Source of the DNA: Penicillus capitatus
Lineage: Eukaryota; Chlorophyta
Direction of reading: 5' to 3'
Length of the DNA stretch: 64,000 nucleotides
NCBI GenBank assembly: GCA_965649825.1
Contig: OZ287704.1
Span: forward strand, 124,001-188,000
Made by a program: the position numbers and the translations under genes. Below, one piece after another: positions 23,201 to 35,594 of the stretch. The notes beneath the pieces were generated by a model. It was not told the DNA's origin. It was given only the letters and a program-made list of their open reading frames with translations, and ran no database searches. The first letter of the stretch is position 1. Each line of letters begins with the position of its first letter.

Positions 23201-25485
23201 CGACCCGAGAATGCTATCCCGGAGAAATCGAGACGGATCTCAGCTGTCAGTCCTGTGTTGCCGATCAGTACAGCTTCCATCCCGAAAAGAAATCGTGCCG
23301 ACCCTGCGAAACAGACGCCATCTGCAAAGGAGGGGCTGCACTGGTGCCGAAGGATGGATTCTGGCATTCCACACCTTTCTCTCCTGTCTTCCGTAAATGC
23401 GTAAGTAACAAGGCATGCAAGTATGCCAAACGACAGGATATCCTCGGAGAGTTTTATGACGACGATCAGAAAATGAAGGAATTGCGAGAAGAGCTCGATG
23501 GTCTGTCCATACGAGAGAACACAGACGGCACGATGCCGCGGAACTTCTCCGAGATGTATCATCAATGTCACGAAGGCTATCGAGGGTATCTTTGTGGATC
23601 GTGTGCTCCTGGCTACGGTCGTGCATACAACGGCGATTGCCAGGAGTGTCCTAACGTAGTCTCGCACTACGGTCTGTCTATTTTGCTGACCATTGGCTGG
23701 AGATTTATGCTGATCGGACTCAACTGCGCCGTCACTTTAATGTCGATGAATTCCAGAATCGATCTGGTGAGACATGAACAGGAAGAGAGCGGCAGGGGCA
23801 ACACTCCAAGGATCCTGCGAAACCAGCATAGTCGAAAGGCCATCGTTGTGGAATCGCCTCGATCTAGCAGAATTCGAGGTCACATCAAACGGATCTCTCT
23901 CATACGATGGCAAGATGTCGCTTTCCAGGTCGACCTAGCGCAGAGGATTTTGATAATGACCCCGGTGGCCGACTTGCTTTTTCGCAACAACTGGTTGCCA
24001 CGGCTCAACTGACAGAAACGCTGAAGGTGGGATGAACAGCGGAGGCAGAAAACAATGCTGTGTTGCTTAGATTCTGATTAACTACCTACAAGTGACTGGC
24101 ACAGCGCTGCGACTACAGGCAAATTGGAGTACCCTTCTCAGAATCTTCTTGAGGATTCAAAGTGCTCGGGACGCTTTTTTGTTTTGCTTTCGCATTCCAG
24201 CCCTGTCTGCTGTCTAGATGGCTTTGCAGGATTGTCCGATGAGCTGTTCGCCGTTCCGCACGAGTGCAATTTCGAGAACAGCCACATTCACGATTCCATC
24301 GGTGCCATATGGGTTCGCCTGGTGTCACCATGGATCGCCCTCATCGCCATGGAAGTGGTCTTCCTTGTGGTGACGTTCATTCGCCGATCGATCCGTCGTT
24401 GCCGTAACGCGACAAATCTCCACCGTCGTGTCAACGGGGAGCGCTTCTTTACCTTCATTATTGTGATTGCCGTGGTGTCGATATACTTCTCATACATCGA
24501 CGTCGTCAGGGAGCTGCTCAGAGCTCTCAACTGTATCAGGATTCAGGATTCGAATGAGAATGAGGAAACACCCAATCCTTACCTTAACTATGCAACCGAG
24601 ACAGTGGACGTGCACGTCTGGGTGGAAGATACCGATTTGGAGTGCCTCAGAGGAAGCCATCTCCCAGTTGGCATCGTCGGCATCGTGGGCCTCATCTTCT
24701 CTGTATGCGGTATTGTCTCCATTGCTCTGTGGCTCCCGCTGAACAAGCGAAGCAAAACCGATCCTGAATTCGTGGCACGGTATTGGTTTCTCTATCAAGC
24801 TTACAAGCCACAATGGTACACCGTGGCATGGGAATCCACTGTGCTCGCCAGAAAATCGTTGCTCGCCGCTGTGGTTGTGTTTTCCAATCATCTCGGTCCA
24901 TCACTCCAGGCATCGGCGTGCGCTGGGGTACTGACGGTGTTCCTGTCACTACAGGCTTTCTTTTCGCCTTTCAAGATTCCTGAAAACCATCGCAACGTTC
25001 CTCAATACGCTGGCGGTCTTCTGAGAGCTATCAGATTTCCGAGAGGCGCCGATCAATGGATCCGTCTCAACAACGGATTCCATCTCAACATGTTAGAATC
25101 TGCATCGCTGACGGCGTCGATCGTTATGTTCTACTCCGCCATCGTCTTGCAGAGTTCAGCCTCGACGATCTTGGGCTGTTGCTCCATCGAAGTTCTGGCG
25201 TTTTCTGTGAACCTTGCCTTTCTATTGTACATGTTCTACAGACTCTATGCCGGCATGCATCTCTTGCTAGACCTCAAACTCTCGTTAGTCATCGAGGAGC
25301 GCGTCTTGTTTGAAAACAGTTTGGGTCTCATTAGTTTTGTTAGGAAAGCCTTTGCTCTTCTTCAGATTCGAAGAAAGGCACATCAAACGAACGATTCGGT
25401 CCATGTCTCTGCCCGTTCTTCGGCCTATGAGCGTGGATCGCCTTCGACAGATCATTCGACATTTGATTCTGTGGAAAATGCATAA
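20238..25485 (+). CDS. Paralogue C: Pmp-like beta-helix ectodomain plus polytopic membrane protein
   Basis: Eight exons: 20238-20620, 20668-21791, 21846-22123, 22173-22464, 22517-23878, 23929-24026, 24071-24161 and 24218-25485, giving 1,631 residues. The signal peptide (LAVLIAAFLVLS) is in the first exon with the start of the ectodomain, unlike B and D. Beta-helix repeats (NSAAFGGGV, NTADVAGGAL) are followed by IFGHTI, GIDDANL, CYPGE, GFWHSTPFSP and CGSC, a membrane span, then the bundle with YFSYIDVVRELLRALNC. The exons of 1362, 98 and 91 nt equal those of B exactly. Intron 21792-21845 (54 bp) is a multiple of three without stops, but removing it leaves the 1124- and 278-nt exons also found in D, so it is accepted. 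Same unknown role as A. Confidence 0.85.
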
Positions 25486-26170
25486 ATAGATTCTCTTTAT
25501 TCGTGGAGAAGAGTGAGAGTGGTGATGTCTCGTTCTTATCTTCTCACACTTTACATCAGACTAGCTTAACTTCAAGACGTCGCACACCATGATGCAGTGC
25601 ATTTCCAAGCGCATCTTTAGTGCTAAATAAATCCCGGGAGAGCGCTAATGTCTGCCTTTGACGCTGACGCTCTCAATGTACCGTGGGTGTAAAATGGGCC
25701 GTCCACCGTGAGGAAACACCATTGGGATTACCGTCTTCTTCTGACGTGCAATTTTGTTGCCAAAACTGAACATTTGAACATTGATCTGAACGATTTTAAG
25801 TGGATGAACGGTCGTCAGTTTGTTGCATTGTTTCTCAAAAGATCATTGTTCCACATTATAATACTTAAATGCATGACAATGTCGTCTGTGTGGTGTGACG
25901 TGTCTCACAAGATAGAAGCGCCGACGCGTGTGAGGAACGCATGCCGAACCATTGTCACACTTCTCCGAGCGGTTACGGATAAGACGCCAGAAGGATGAAG
26001 TGAACAACGAGGAAGCAGGCTCGAGGAGCGTCGATGCGTCAAGTGTGGTCGTCCAGAAAGACGTCACGTTGTGGCTCGCACAATCCAGCGCACGCGTGAA
26101 CCCAGCGCACCACCGAATCCGCCTACCATCCAACCACTTCGTCTAGGTCATTCTCTCTTGGGAATTGCTT
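25486..26170. other. Intergenic, nothing recognised
   Basis: Downstream of paralogue C. A 96-residue frame at 25708-25998 has no recognisable features. Confidence 0.45.
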
Positions 26171-26773
26171 ATGGTATTTACAGTGTGTCAACGTTCGAAG
26201 GAAAAGTATCTCTTCTCTAGGTTATCGTCTTATCTATCTGCAGCCACGGCAGTGATCGTCGCATTGCCTTTGGCCTTCTGCTTACCCAATCTTTTGCAAC
26301 AAAGCGAGGCGAGTCGGTGCTTACTCACGGATCACACATGCCGCATAGAACCCCATTCCATACCTGCCTTCTTTCAAGGGTATTCACGCGGAATGATCCT
26401 GTCCACCATTGAGGATTTCAGCTCTCGCTGCCAGACCATGTACGCTTTCTTTCTTCGTTTAACTTCGATGTCTCCTAATCAAGATCCGCCATCCGTTTCT
26501 GACCAAAAGGAATCACATCATGTCGCCTCTACTCATGCACAGCATCTGTCATTCGCATCTACTATGCACGTGTACGCGGCCGATAGCGGACGGCCACGTG
26601 TCTTCCGGCGGCATCCAGATGTTCTCTTAATCTGCGAGAAATGTGGAGAGAGTCTTTCATTCGACAGCGCGTTTCGCTCTGCTTTCACCGATTTCTTCGG
26701 CGTCGTTGTTTTCTTCTCTGACGTCCTGTCCTGCATCGCGTTTTCGTCGAATCTGACTGCGGAGCGCGTATGA
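26171..26773 (+). CDS. Hypothetical protein, possible signal-anchored
   Basis: An uninterrupted frame of 200 residues from an ATG. Residues about 20-42 are hydrophobic (SAATAVIVALPLAFCL) and could be a signal anchor, and another hydrophobic patch (FFGVVVFFSDVLSCIAF) lies near the end. In between are four cysteines, a Ser/His-rich part and CEKCGES, which looks like half a zinc knuckle. No family is recognised. The length without a stop is the main argument; a 101-residue frame on the opposite strand overlaps it, so a chance frame is possible. It lies between paralogue C and HisN copy 2. Confidence 0.35.
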   Translation: MVFTVCQRSKEKYLFSRLSSYLSAATAVIVALPLAFCLPNLLQQSEASRCLLTDHTCRIEPHSIPAFFQGYSRGMILSTIEDFSSRCQTMYAFFLRLTSMSPNQDPPSVSDQKESHHVASTHAQHLSFASTMHVYAADSGRPRVFRRHPDVLLICEKCGESLSFDSAFRSAFTDFFGVVVFFSDVLSCIAFSSNLTAERV

Positions 26774-26930
26774 CAACGTCGATTTCCACTCAAGTGTTGT
26801 TGCCGAATAACTAATACGGCTGAGTATCCAAACAGCATATACTCCGTATCCCCTAAGCAACACCTCGGACCGCAGCACCGGTCGATATTTCTCCCTCGAC
26901 TTGCGTTTTCAACTCTTGCTTCAGGTCAAC

Positions 26931-27900
26931 ATGGCGGCGTTAAGACCAGCGACGCACACGGCGACCATTACTCTGGAAAATCTCCTCACTGACGAAGACA
27001 TAAGCTTTGCTGCGTCTCTTGCCGACAGCAGTGGCGAACTGGCTAGGCACTACTTCAAGTCCATCACTTCTCCGCAACCATCTCGTTCGTAACGCCCCGT
27101 GCTGTAGTCAGAAGATTGAGATTAACGACAAGGCCGACGAGAGTCCGGTCACGCGAGCCGACCTCGAAATCGAAACGGCCTTGCGTCGAGCCATTCTCGA
27201 ACGCTACCCTGACCACAGCATCTTTGGCGAGGAATTCGGCTTGACCCTCGGCACAGGAGATGACAGGCGTTTTCTCTGGGTACTGGATCCGATTGACGGG
27301 ACACTCAGTTTCATCACAGGTGATCGCAATAACGACGCTCCATTCTGACAGACGTCACATCATGCCACAGGAAAGCCCGTCTTCACGACTCTCATCGCAC
27401 TGCTCTACGATGGTGTGCCAATTCTCGGCGTCATCGATCAGCCTATTCTCAGAGACCGTTGGATCGGGGCACATGGCAGAGAGACCCTGCACAACGGTGT
27501 CCCCGTCACCACACGTCCCTGTCGTCAGCTCTCCAACGCTTACATGTACTCCTGTGCACCGGAGATGTTCTGGGATCATCGCCAAGACGCCTTCAATCGT
27601 CTTTCGTTTCGAGTCAAGCAGCAATGCTGGGGTGGCGATTCCTATAACTATGGACTGATGGCGAGCGGATGGATAGACATGGTCTTGGATGCGGATATGC
27701 AGGTTTACGATTACATGGCATTGGTCCCCGTCATCAAAGGCGCAGGAGGATGCATCACGGACTGGAAAGGCGACGAATTGACGTGGGATGGTGTGGCGTT
27801 GAATGGAAAAGAAGAATGGGCAGCGGAGGTATTAGCATCAGCAAATCCCGATTTGCATCAACAAGCACTCGCACTCATGGACTGGAAACAACACAACTGA
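26931..27900 (+). CDS. Histidinol-phosphatase, HisN/inositol monophosphatase family (copy 2)
   Basis: Exons 26931-27058, 27108-27319 and 27371-27900 give 289 residues. GEEFG, DPIDGTLSF and YDYMALVPVIKGAGG carry the metal and phosphate-site residues of the HisN branch. Compared with copy 1, the alignment around both introns is gap-free and the middle exon is 212 nt in both, so one arose from the other. The N-terminus differs: here it starts MAALRP and continues directly into the first helix, without the Arg-rich leader of copy 1, suggesting a different compartment. Histidinol phosphate as substrate is inferred from the family. Confidence 0.85.
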
Positions 27901-28158
27901 CAATGAATTGTCTACTACGGCATGCTCATTGCTTGTGCATTATTGCTTCTTGTGCATGAAGCACCTGGATTACAGGATAACTGACGGTTCGTCTGTAAAT
28001 TCGTGCAAATAACGTGAAACAGCAGATGCAAAAAATGTGATGAATGGGTCATCGTCCATTGTCGGCGTTTCACGACGGTCAAACAGCAAAACCTGTTCTT
28101 TCCTTTTATGTCAGAACAAAAAAAGACGTCGACAGGGGTAGGGAGGATTCAGGCAAGG
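27901..28158. other. Convergent 3' spacer
   Basis: Between HisN copy 2 (+) and the LNS2 gene (-). No feature is recognised. Confidence 0.4.
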
Positions 28159-30895
28159 CTACATAGGGTTGGAGCGTAGAAGATCGGTGTAGGGCAATGG
28201 TTTCGTCGAATCGGGGAACATCAGGATTTCGGGCAGATGTCTGGTGAAATCTTTCACGGCCACGGTGTTCTTCCTCCCGCCGTTCGTTCCAACGATAAAC
28301 GTTCGTTCCTTGGGAATGCCGACTTTCTCATACGCCTTAATGTCTGTTCCTGTATTGCCGTAAGCTGCATAGAGCTCCAGTCCTTTGGATTTGAGTTCTT
28401 CCATGTACTTAATCTTGAAATGTCCAACGGAGACGTAAACGGGCAGCGTCGGAAGATGTGTGCGTGTCAAGTGAATGGGTCCTGGAGGATAGCCATGCTT
28501 AATGAGCCAGTCCAGCGTCATATTGTATGCAGAACCTTGACGCCCACTCAGATAAACAACTTGATATCCTTTGGCGGCCCATGCACGAACACACATCAAG
28601 GCATTCGTCCGTGCACGGATATCGTAGCTTCGGCCAATTCCTGAACCAATCACTGTCGAAACGGAGACGGAATCCAGAATCGTCTGTGCCACCACGTGGA
28701 CGTCACTTGTCGTGATGGTACCATCCAAGTCAAAAACGACACACTTGGTGCCTTTCTCCAAGAGAAAGAGGGAGCCATGACCGAATGTATTATCATCCGG
28801 GAGCATGGCCATAACGTTGTAGTGTCCCGGAACGCATTCCATCGATCGCGGAACAGGATGCACCAACCGTCCATGTTTGCTAGTCCTATGCTCTCCCATA
28901 TATATGGTGCTCAGTCCAGAATATCCGCGCGTCGAAGAATTGTCGACTCTCCTGGCAAAGAGATGGACACCACGTTGCGATGCAGGACGGTAAGCGCCGT
29001 ATTCAAACTTTCCGTTGATGCACGGCCTTGTCGGCCGTTCTCGTTTAGACTCTTGAATCTTCATCATTCCTGCAATCTTCTTGACGATAACACACTGTGT
29101 CGGCGGCGAACTTTTGCTGCTGCTCGCCTTGACGGACGTCAACTGATCTTTGTGTAGAGTTGGAGAGGCTGGAAGCGAAGCCGTTTCCGTTTCGGAGGAG
29201 ACAGAACTCTCATCGGAATCCTCTTCTTTGATGAGCTCCTCCGGAGTTTGATCGTAGTCATAGTTCACTTCTTCGTCCAGGACACTGGATGAGGCACCTT
29301 CCGATCGCTCCGACATTGTTAAAGCGTTCTGCCAGTTTTCGACACCCAGACTCCCAAAAGATGCTCTGGTCAAGGAGGACCCTACGGAATCGAACTCCTA
29401 AACGACAATTATCAGAGAAACGGCAAAGAGCGTTCGTATGATCCGACCTCGAGCTTCGACCAATCTGCTGTTCCCGCTGTCATTTGGAGGAGTTCTGCAG
29501 ATGAGAGGGCGGGTTGATCATCGTCTTCTTCGCGGATGGCCTCTTTGACCTTAAAGGTAGTAGGAAGGGCATCGAGTTCCTGTGACTTCCCCTCCAAGTC
29601 ATACACAGCGATGGAGCTCGATTGGTTTCGTTCTCGACGCAAGGCCTCACGGACAATATCTGCGAAATCTGGTGCGGTACACCAGACGTTATCATGAGCA
29701 CAGAGCCAGTGGTTCACTTTCCACAGACGCTCGACAGCTTGACTCGGTCTGTTAGAAGAATGTCTTAGAAAAAAGAGTGAGAACGTGTGAGACTTGCGTT
29801 GTTCCTCTGATCTTGCGGGATGGCATGATCAAAATCTCGGGTCCAGTATAGCCGCCATAATCGACAGTATCCCGCATCCATTGGTAACCAACCGTCATGT
29901 TCATCTTCCCCATCACTTCTCCAGACGCCGACTTTATGTCTTCATCACGATCAGCTGTCCCCTGAGCAAAGGACTGTAGCAGAATAGTCACCTATCATTC
30001 TCACTCTTTATCGGTCTGCATATACATCCTAACGTTTGTTTACCCTCCCTATGATACGCACGGCAAATTCTAAACTCTGCAGCACTTCTATGATCAGGAC
30101 AGAGTTGCTTCGAAGGGCGACGTTAACAAAAGTGGCGTTGTGATTGTATCGGATAATGTGATCTTTGTCTTTGAATCCTGGAACGTTGCTGCTGGTATCT
30201 CCATCAAATTTCGTCCGGAGTAGTGCTGTTCTAACTAGACCACCACAGCAGAGTCGCCGTCGTCTGCATTGCTCCATTCTGGTCCACAAACCTCCGGACA
30301 AGTGATGAATGGTGTTGACGCGAACGATGAGCAATCCGATGAATGGAGCAGCATCAGGCCACTTCATCTGCCAACGAAACAACATACCACCATGACGCAC
30401 GCACAAACAGAACACGATACTTCCAAGTTCATTTTATCCAGCGTTTGCAGAGATTCAAACAGGGAACGCGCCTTGTAGCGCCGAAAGGCAGCCTGCAGAG
30501 AAGAGACATGGCCTTACAGTTAACCTCTGGTCGACGAAATGCATCATGCCTGGATTTTTACAACGGCTCTTTCGTCCTGATGGGGTTTTCTTTGCACCTC
30601 CAATGTGTCACCATCGGGTCCTGGCTCGAGGCCTACTTGAACAACCTACCACCACCGACGCGTACAAAAGTGAAGAGTAAAGTCAGGAGTGCTGTCGGCG
30701 TACCTGGCTATTACCAATTTGGACCTTGGCCGGTGCAACATACGGAACGCTATCGTTCAGAGACGTGTCGCGGAATGAGGGGAATCTGTTCAGTTTGAAG
30801 AAATTGCGTAAAGATTTTGGGACAGCTTTGAAAAAACGCTCTCTCTTTGAGCGGCGCGTTTGAGGTTGTTCGGTACTCCCCTGGTGAGATGACAT
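28159..30895 (-). CDS. IQ-C2-LNS2 protein (lipin/Nir-like HAD domain)
   Basis: Eight exons read from the right: 30704-30895, 30550-30645, 30421-30492, 30292-30367, 30044-30234, 29798-29973, 29448-29748 and 28159-29397, giving 780 residues. A basic N-terminus is followed by an IQ motif (VKIQAAFRRYKAR, about 93-105, split by a GC-donor intron), which in other proteins binds calmodulin. Residues about 125-210 look like a C2 domain (GLLIVRVNTIHHL...VRTALL). A long polar linker leads to a C-terminal LNS2 domain with the HAD signature VFDLDGTITTSD (Asp591), YLSGRQGSAYN and AAYGNTGTD. The DxDGT motif is that of lipin-type phosphatidate phosphatases, whereas Nir/RdgB proteins have lost it, so catalysis is possible. 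No N-lipin or PITP domain is visible. Inferred role: calcium-regulated lipid phosphatase or lipid sensor at a membrane. Confidence 0.72.
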
Positions 30896-33599
30896 CGCGA
30901 GGAAGAAGCACTGCAAGCGCTAGCGAACAGATGAGAGAACGAGAAAGGATGACAAAACACTCTCCTAATTTGACGTTTAAATACGATGGTAGCTGAATCA
31001 ACCGTAACCGTACGTACCGTCGTCGAAGCTTCTCAGGACACCGGGTGATAGACATGTACTTATCTGAAAGCCACAGAAAACCGTCCATAGGAGAACCGCT
31101 TTCTGTCTCGACGCATGCAAGGCAGTTGGAGTGAGTGCTATCAGTTGTGTGAACAGATGTGTGATGACAAGCTGTCAGAGTTTTGCCCTTCAACGGCGAA
31201 GCTCACAGGTGACTCTCGAAGATGCTGAAGAAAAAGGCCATCGGTATGGGAGTCGAAAGGGTTAGGGTCGTTCAAGAGTAGTACTGAAACTCAAAAACAG
31301 CACCAGCCGTTCTCACACACCCCGCCTTGCCTGTAATGTTTACCCAGTCATGGATGAAACGCATTCGGAACGCAGCTGACAAGGGCAATGCCAACCCAAG
31401 GTGTAACAAGGGAGGACTGGAATGTACATGGCTGCTCTCCTGTACATAGAGTTCCCTCATCTGTTGTGATAGGACGATGGCTGTTCTGGATGGCGCATGA
31501 TCTGAATCCTTTTCCAGATCTGACTATCTGCAAAGGTCGTGGATCAATAAAGCTGTCCAGATTTGGAGCTTTTCAGAGAGATGTCTTCTCTCCTGGGCAG
31601 TGCGAAGAAGCCTCCTTCCTGTTCTGCCGCTTTGCCATCAGACTTTTCACAAGTCGATGAGTATTTACTGTGTCTTCTTAGAAACATTTGAGCGTCGGCG
31701 CGCTCTGCTTAAAAGAAGTTTTATCAATCGAGACACAGAGGGTGGTATTGATTCCAAAGCCTCCGCATTCATAGCGTCGGTCGGTTATCGAAAACAGATA
31801 GATACCTGATCGCATCGCATCGTTTGTTTTCCTCCGATCGTGTATCGACATTCATTTGAGGATTGAGTGTTTTCGAACGCAATGTATTTTCTAAGAAGAC
31901 GCTCCGTTCGGAAAAGAAGGTCGCCGATCGAAGTCAAAATGAAATTCGCCCATCCAATGCAGCAATTGTCGCCTCCTTCTCTTCGTGCGATGTCTATGAT
32001 GTCATAGCGAAGACGACTGACAGCCGTCAGCATCATCCCACGATACACAGGATGCCTCACCTTGGCCAACAGGCGCTGTGTGGATGGATAATGGTCGTGT
32101 GCGTTGCGATATGGGATCTCAGAATCTGTGATCACATGGGGGCGTTATCATCGTGCGACATGCCGTCATTGCATGCCATGTCGATGATCGCTCTGCGAAC
32201 GCCTTTCGTTCCGAAGGCGAATCGACGCGGTTTCGTGTCTAAGAATCGCGAGGGCGGCGGCGCATGACCGTCTGCTTTACTGTGGGTCAAGATCTGTTCA
32301 CTGCTGGCGAGCGATGATCGTCTTGGAAGAAAAGGAGCTTGTGTATGAGGGCAAACTCCTCGAATTTTTTAAGAGTCACATTCATCAGCCTATATCTGTC
32401 ACAGACAACATTTTGTAAAATCTATGGAGCACAAATCACCGAAAGTCATGGCATTGGATCCGCGAGTGCAACTTCCAGCGTTTTTAAGATGAAGATGTCG
32501 TGCTGAACGAATCGAATGCCATCGTAACAGATATGAAGCAACGAAACTACAGTTATTTTATGGCCGGATATCGATCTGTTTATCAGCAGGAAGCATCTAA
32601 ATCGTGTCACAGAAGAAGGAACTGGAAAACCAATATGCTTAACAGCAGATCGATGAAGTTAAAGTCTTATCCACCGACTGGAGCATCAGATCAGCACCGT
32701 GTGCTTCCCGGCAGAGATAACTCTGTGGGATGCACATCTGGCTGCGCAGAAACACGCAGCAACAGACGCATCACTCTCGCTGGTACTGCTCTTTGGCAAC
32801 CGGTGCTGTCTACAAGTGCCACGTTTCGCTAGATGCGATGTTGGCGCCGGTGCTCTTGATTCTAGCAAGGTTTGGAACGAACTTCTAAGACTATCCTAGC
32901 ATCAAATAGCACCTGCGACACGATACGGGCAAGTGCAGATCTTTCTTGTTCGTCCATGAGCTATGTGTATTCAAGAGTTTCCATCTGTGATGAAGACCTC
33001 TCTCCCATACGGGGTTGGTGCCGAACCTGCATACTCATTCATCAGTTTTTTGCAGTCTTGGATCTTCTTTCTTGAGTTTTGAATGACAGTCAGCAACAGA
33101 TGCATTTGGGTGGCAGCAGTATACGATTAAACTGCTTTGTGATCCTCTGAGTCATGCAAATTTAAACCGAGTCGATCGAACAGCTCTAGCAACCTGGACT
33201 GGGATGCATAAGCGACGTTTTATTTTGCGTTTTCGACGCGTTCGTTATCGCGAGCTACATCGTCTACTGTGTCAGTACAATTGCCATAAGTGAATGGCCT
33301 AAACGGCTTAACAGGTGTCTGTACATTTGCCACAAATGAGATGGCCTAAACAGAGAATCCCTCTTTTTATTAAACCAAACGGACAGAATGTAATAGATTC
33401 AGTACTACGTCATCAAGATTGTAAAATCTAGTTTGTACAAGTCCAGCATTTTAGATGCTCGAAGTATAAAAAACTGGCAAAAAGATATGCAGAAATGTCA
33501 TATGATTATTCATGTAGATGTGATTGAAACTGACCCACAACAACTGAAAAGTACGTGATCGGCTGGATAATAGACTGTTTGCTGTCGGTTATCAAATCA
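30896..33599. other. Gene-poor stretch
   Basis: No gene is supported. A minus-strand frame at 31785-32135 (116 residues, with protein-like RHPVYRGMMLTAVSRL) and a plus-strand frame at 31863-32267 overlap and cannot both be real. I found no splice chain for either. Confidence 0.4.
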
Positions 33600-34890
33600 A
33601 GGCTGTCTGCTGCTGCTGGAGGCTTCATCGATCATAAGTTATCGTCTTCATCACAAACGGTCGAGTGTCGGATCAGAAATGTTGTATGCTGCTGGAGGCT
33701 GCTGGAGGCTTCATCTTAGGTAAGTCATCTTCATCACAAACGGTCGAATGTCGGATCAGAAATGTTGTATGCTGCTGGAGGGTGCTGGAGGCTGCTGGAG
33801 GCTTCATCTTAGGTAAGTCATCTTCGTCACATGCTGTCGAAATGTAGGATCAGAAATGTTGTCGTCTTCATAGCACGCAGTGGTTTTCATCGGAGGCTCT
33901 CGGATCTCGGATCAGATAGGTAGTCGTCTTCATAGCACGCAGTGGTCTTCATCGGAGGCTCTCGGATCTCGGATCAGATAGGTAGTCGTCTTCATAGCAC
34001 GCAGTGGTCTTCATCGGAGGCTCTCGGATCTCGGATCAGATAGGTAGTCGTCTTCATAGCACGCAGTGGTCTTCATCGAGGTAGTCGTCTTTTTTGCAGG
34101 ATCTCAGATGTCAGATCGAATAGTTTATCTGCTGCTGGAGGCTGCTGTGGGCTTCATCTCGAGTAGTCGTCTTGATCACAAACTGTTGGATGTCGGATCG
34201 AATAGGTTGTCTGCTGCTAGAGGCTGCTGCTGGCTTCATCATTAGGTATTGGACGTTTAATCGCAGGTCCTGGTCTTCATCGATGGCTCTCGGATCTCGT
34301 ATCTGATGGGCAGGGGTCTTCATCAATGGCTCTCGGATGTCTGATCGAATAGTTGATCGTCTTCATCGCAGGCAGTGGTCTTCATCAGAGGTTCTCGGAT
34401 GTCCGATCTGATAGGCAGCTGTCTTCATCGATGGCAGTCGTCTTCATCGAAGGCTCTCGGATGTCCGATCGAATAGTTGATCGTCTTCATCGCAGGCAGT
34501 GGTTATCATTGATGGCTCTCGGATGTCCGATCGAATAGTCGATCGTCTTCATCGCAGGAAGTGGTCTTCATCGGAGGCTCTCGGACGTCCGATCTGATAG
34601 GCAGCTGTCTTCATCGCAGGCAGTGGTTATCATCGAAGGCTCTCGGATCCCGGATCAGATGGGCGGTGGTCTTCATCGCAGGAAGTGGTCTTCATCGAAG
34701 GCTCTCGGATGTCCGATCGAATAGTTGATCGTCTTCATCGCATGTCCTGGTTCTCATCGATGGCTCTCGTATGTCCGATCTGATAGACAGCTGTCTTCAT
34801 CGCAGGATCGCAGATGTCCGATCGAATAGTTTATCTGCCGCTCGAGGCTTCATCACAGGTTACTGGAGGCTTGATCGTTGATTGTTGTCT
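33600..34890 (+). repeat. Minisatellite array (62-bp and 83-bp units)
   Basis: Four near-perfect 62-bp units start at 33861, 33923, 33985 and 34047 (core CATAGCACGCAGTGGTCTTC). From about 34250 to 34860 the same 62-bp period continues in degenerate form (TCGTCTTCATCGCAGGCAGTG, then GGCTCTCGGATGTCCGATCG). Before them, an 83-bp unit containing TCGGATCAGAAATGTTG and CTGCTGGAGG is repeated at 33668 and 33751. No spacer/repeat alternation, so this is not CRISPR. No open frame persists through the array. Confidence 0.9.
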
Positions 34891-35149
34891 TCATCTTCGC
34901 CCATTGCCGCCACAGACCTGGCTGTCTCATGACCTCTGAAAGAGTCGATGGGTCCAATCTCAACCCCGTCCCTAGAGCCCGGACCCATCAGGTGGATCTA
35001 AAACACAAAATAGTTAGCACACGTGAGAAATAGATGAGAGAGGAACTTACTGCATCAAGAGAGTGATCCCCCAGGCTCCGGAAACAGTCCCACGTGCCAC
35101 TCGACACAGTTGCAACGGCTTTCCACCTTGGGGGCGTCTCTCGGCGAAA

Positions 35150-35560
35150 TAAAAAACGCACCGCGCAGAACGTAGAGAACGCATCGAGATCGAAGCCGGA
35201 CATGCAGAAAGGGAGGAAGAGGAAAAATACAGAAAACAGAAAAGAAAAAAAAAACAGAAAAAACGCAAAGGTAAAAGGCGCGGGTGAGAAAAAAAAAACT
35301 GAAAAAGGGACAGGTCCATGTCCCAGACACAAAACATCACTAAGAAAAAAACGCGCATACGTGTCATGAAGGCACCATCGCATCGAAAAAAAGATGCGAT
35401 GGTGGCATAAAAAACAGTCAATGAACGAAAAAGTAAAAAAAAATAGCGCGCTCGCGAAAGTACCGCAGAAAAAAGATAACCCTGCCCACGGCCAGAATAG
35501 AAAAAAAATAAAAAACGGCCAATAAAAAACGAACGATCGAGCGCGGACCAGAATTCAAAA
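35150..35560 (+). repeat. Purine-rich low-complexity tract
   Basis: Runs of A with AAAACAGAAAAG-type words on the plus strand, pyrimidine-rich on the minus strand. On the minus strand it ends in CTGCATGTCCG, an 11-mer shared with the tract at 42081-42370. It may be part of a long intron of a minus-strand gene. Hydrophobic frames read from it are composition artefacts. Confidence 0.6.
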
Positions 35561-35594
35561 AGGCCGCAGGCAGGGCTCGCCTCGCTACGCTTGC

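Noticed and set aside
29381-29400. Second tRNA B-box-like sequence (GGAATCGAACTCC)
   Set aside because: Lies at an exon start of the LNS2 gene, has no A box at proper distance, and is probably coincidence.
33600-34890. CRISPR-like array
   Set aside because: Direct tandem minisatellite without unique spacers, in a eukaryotic genome.
35047-35421. Hydrophobic minus-strand frames
   Set aside because: Same reason: poly-pyrimidine composition in all three phases.
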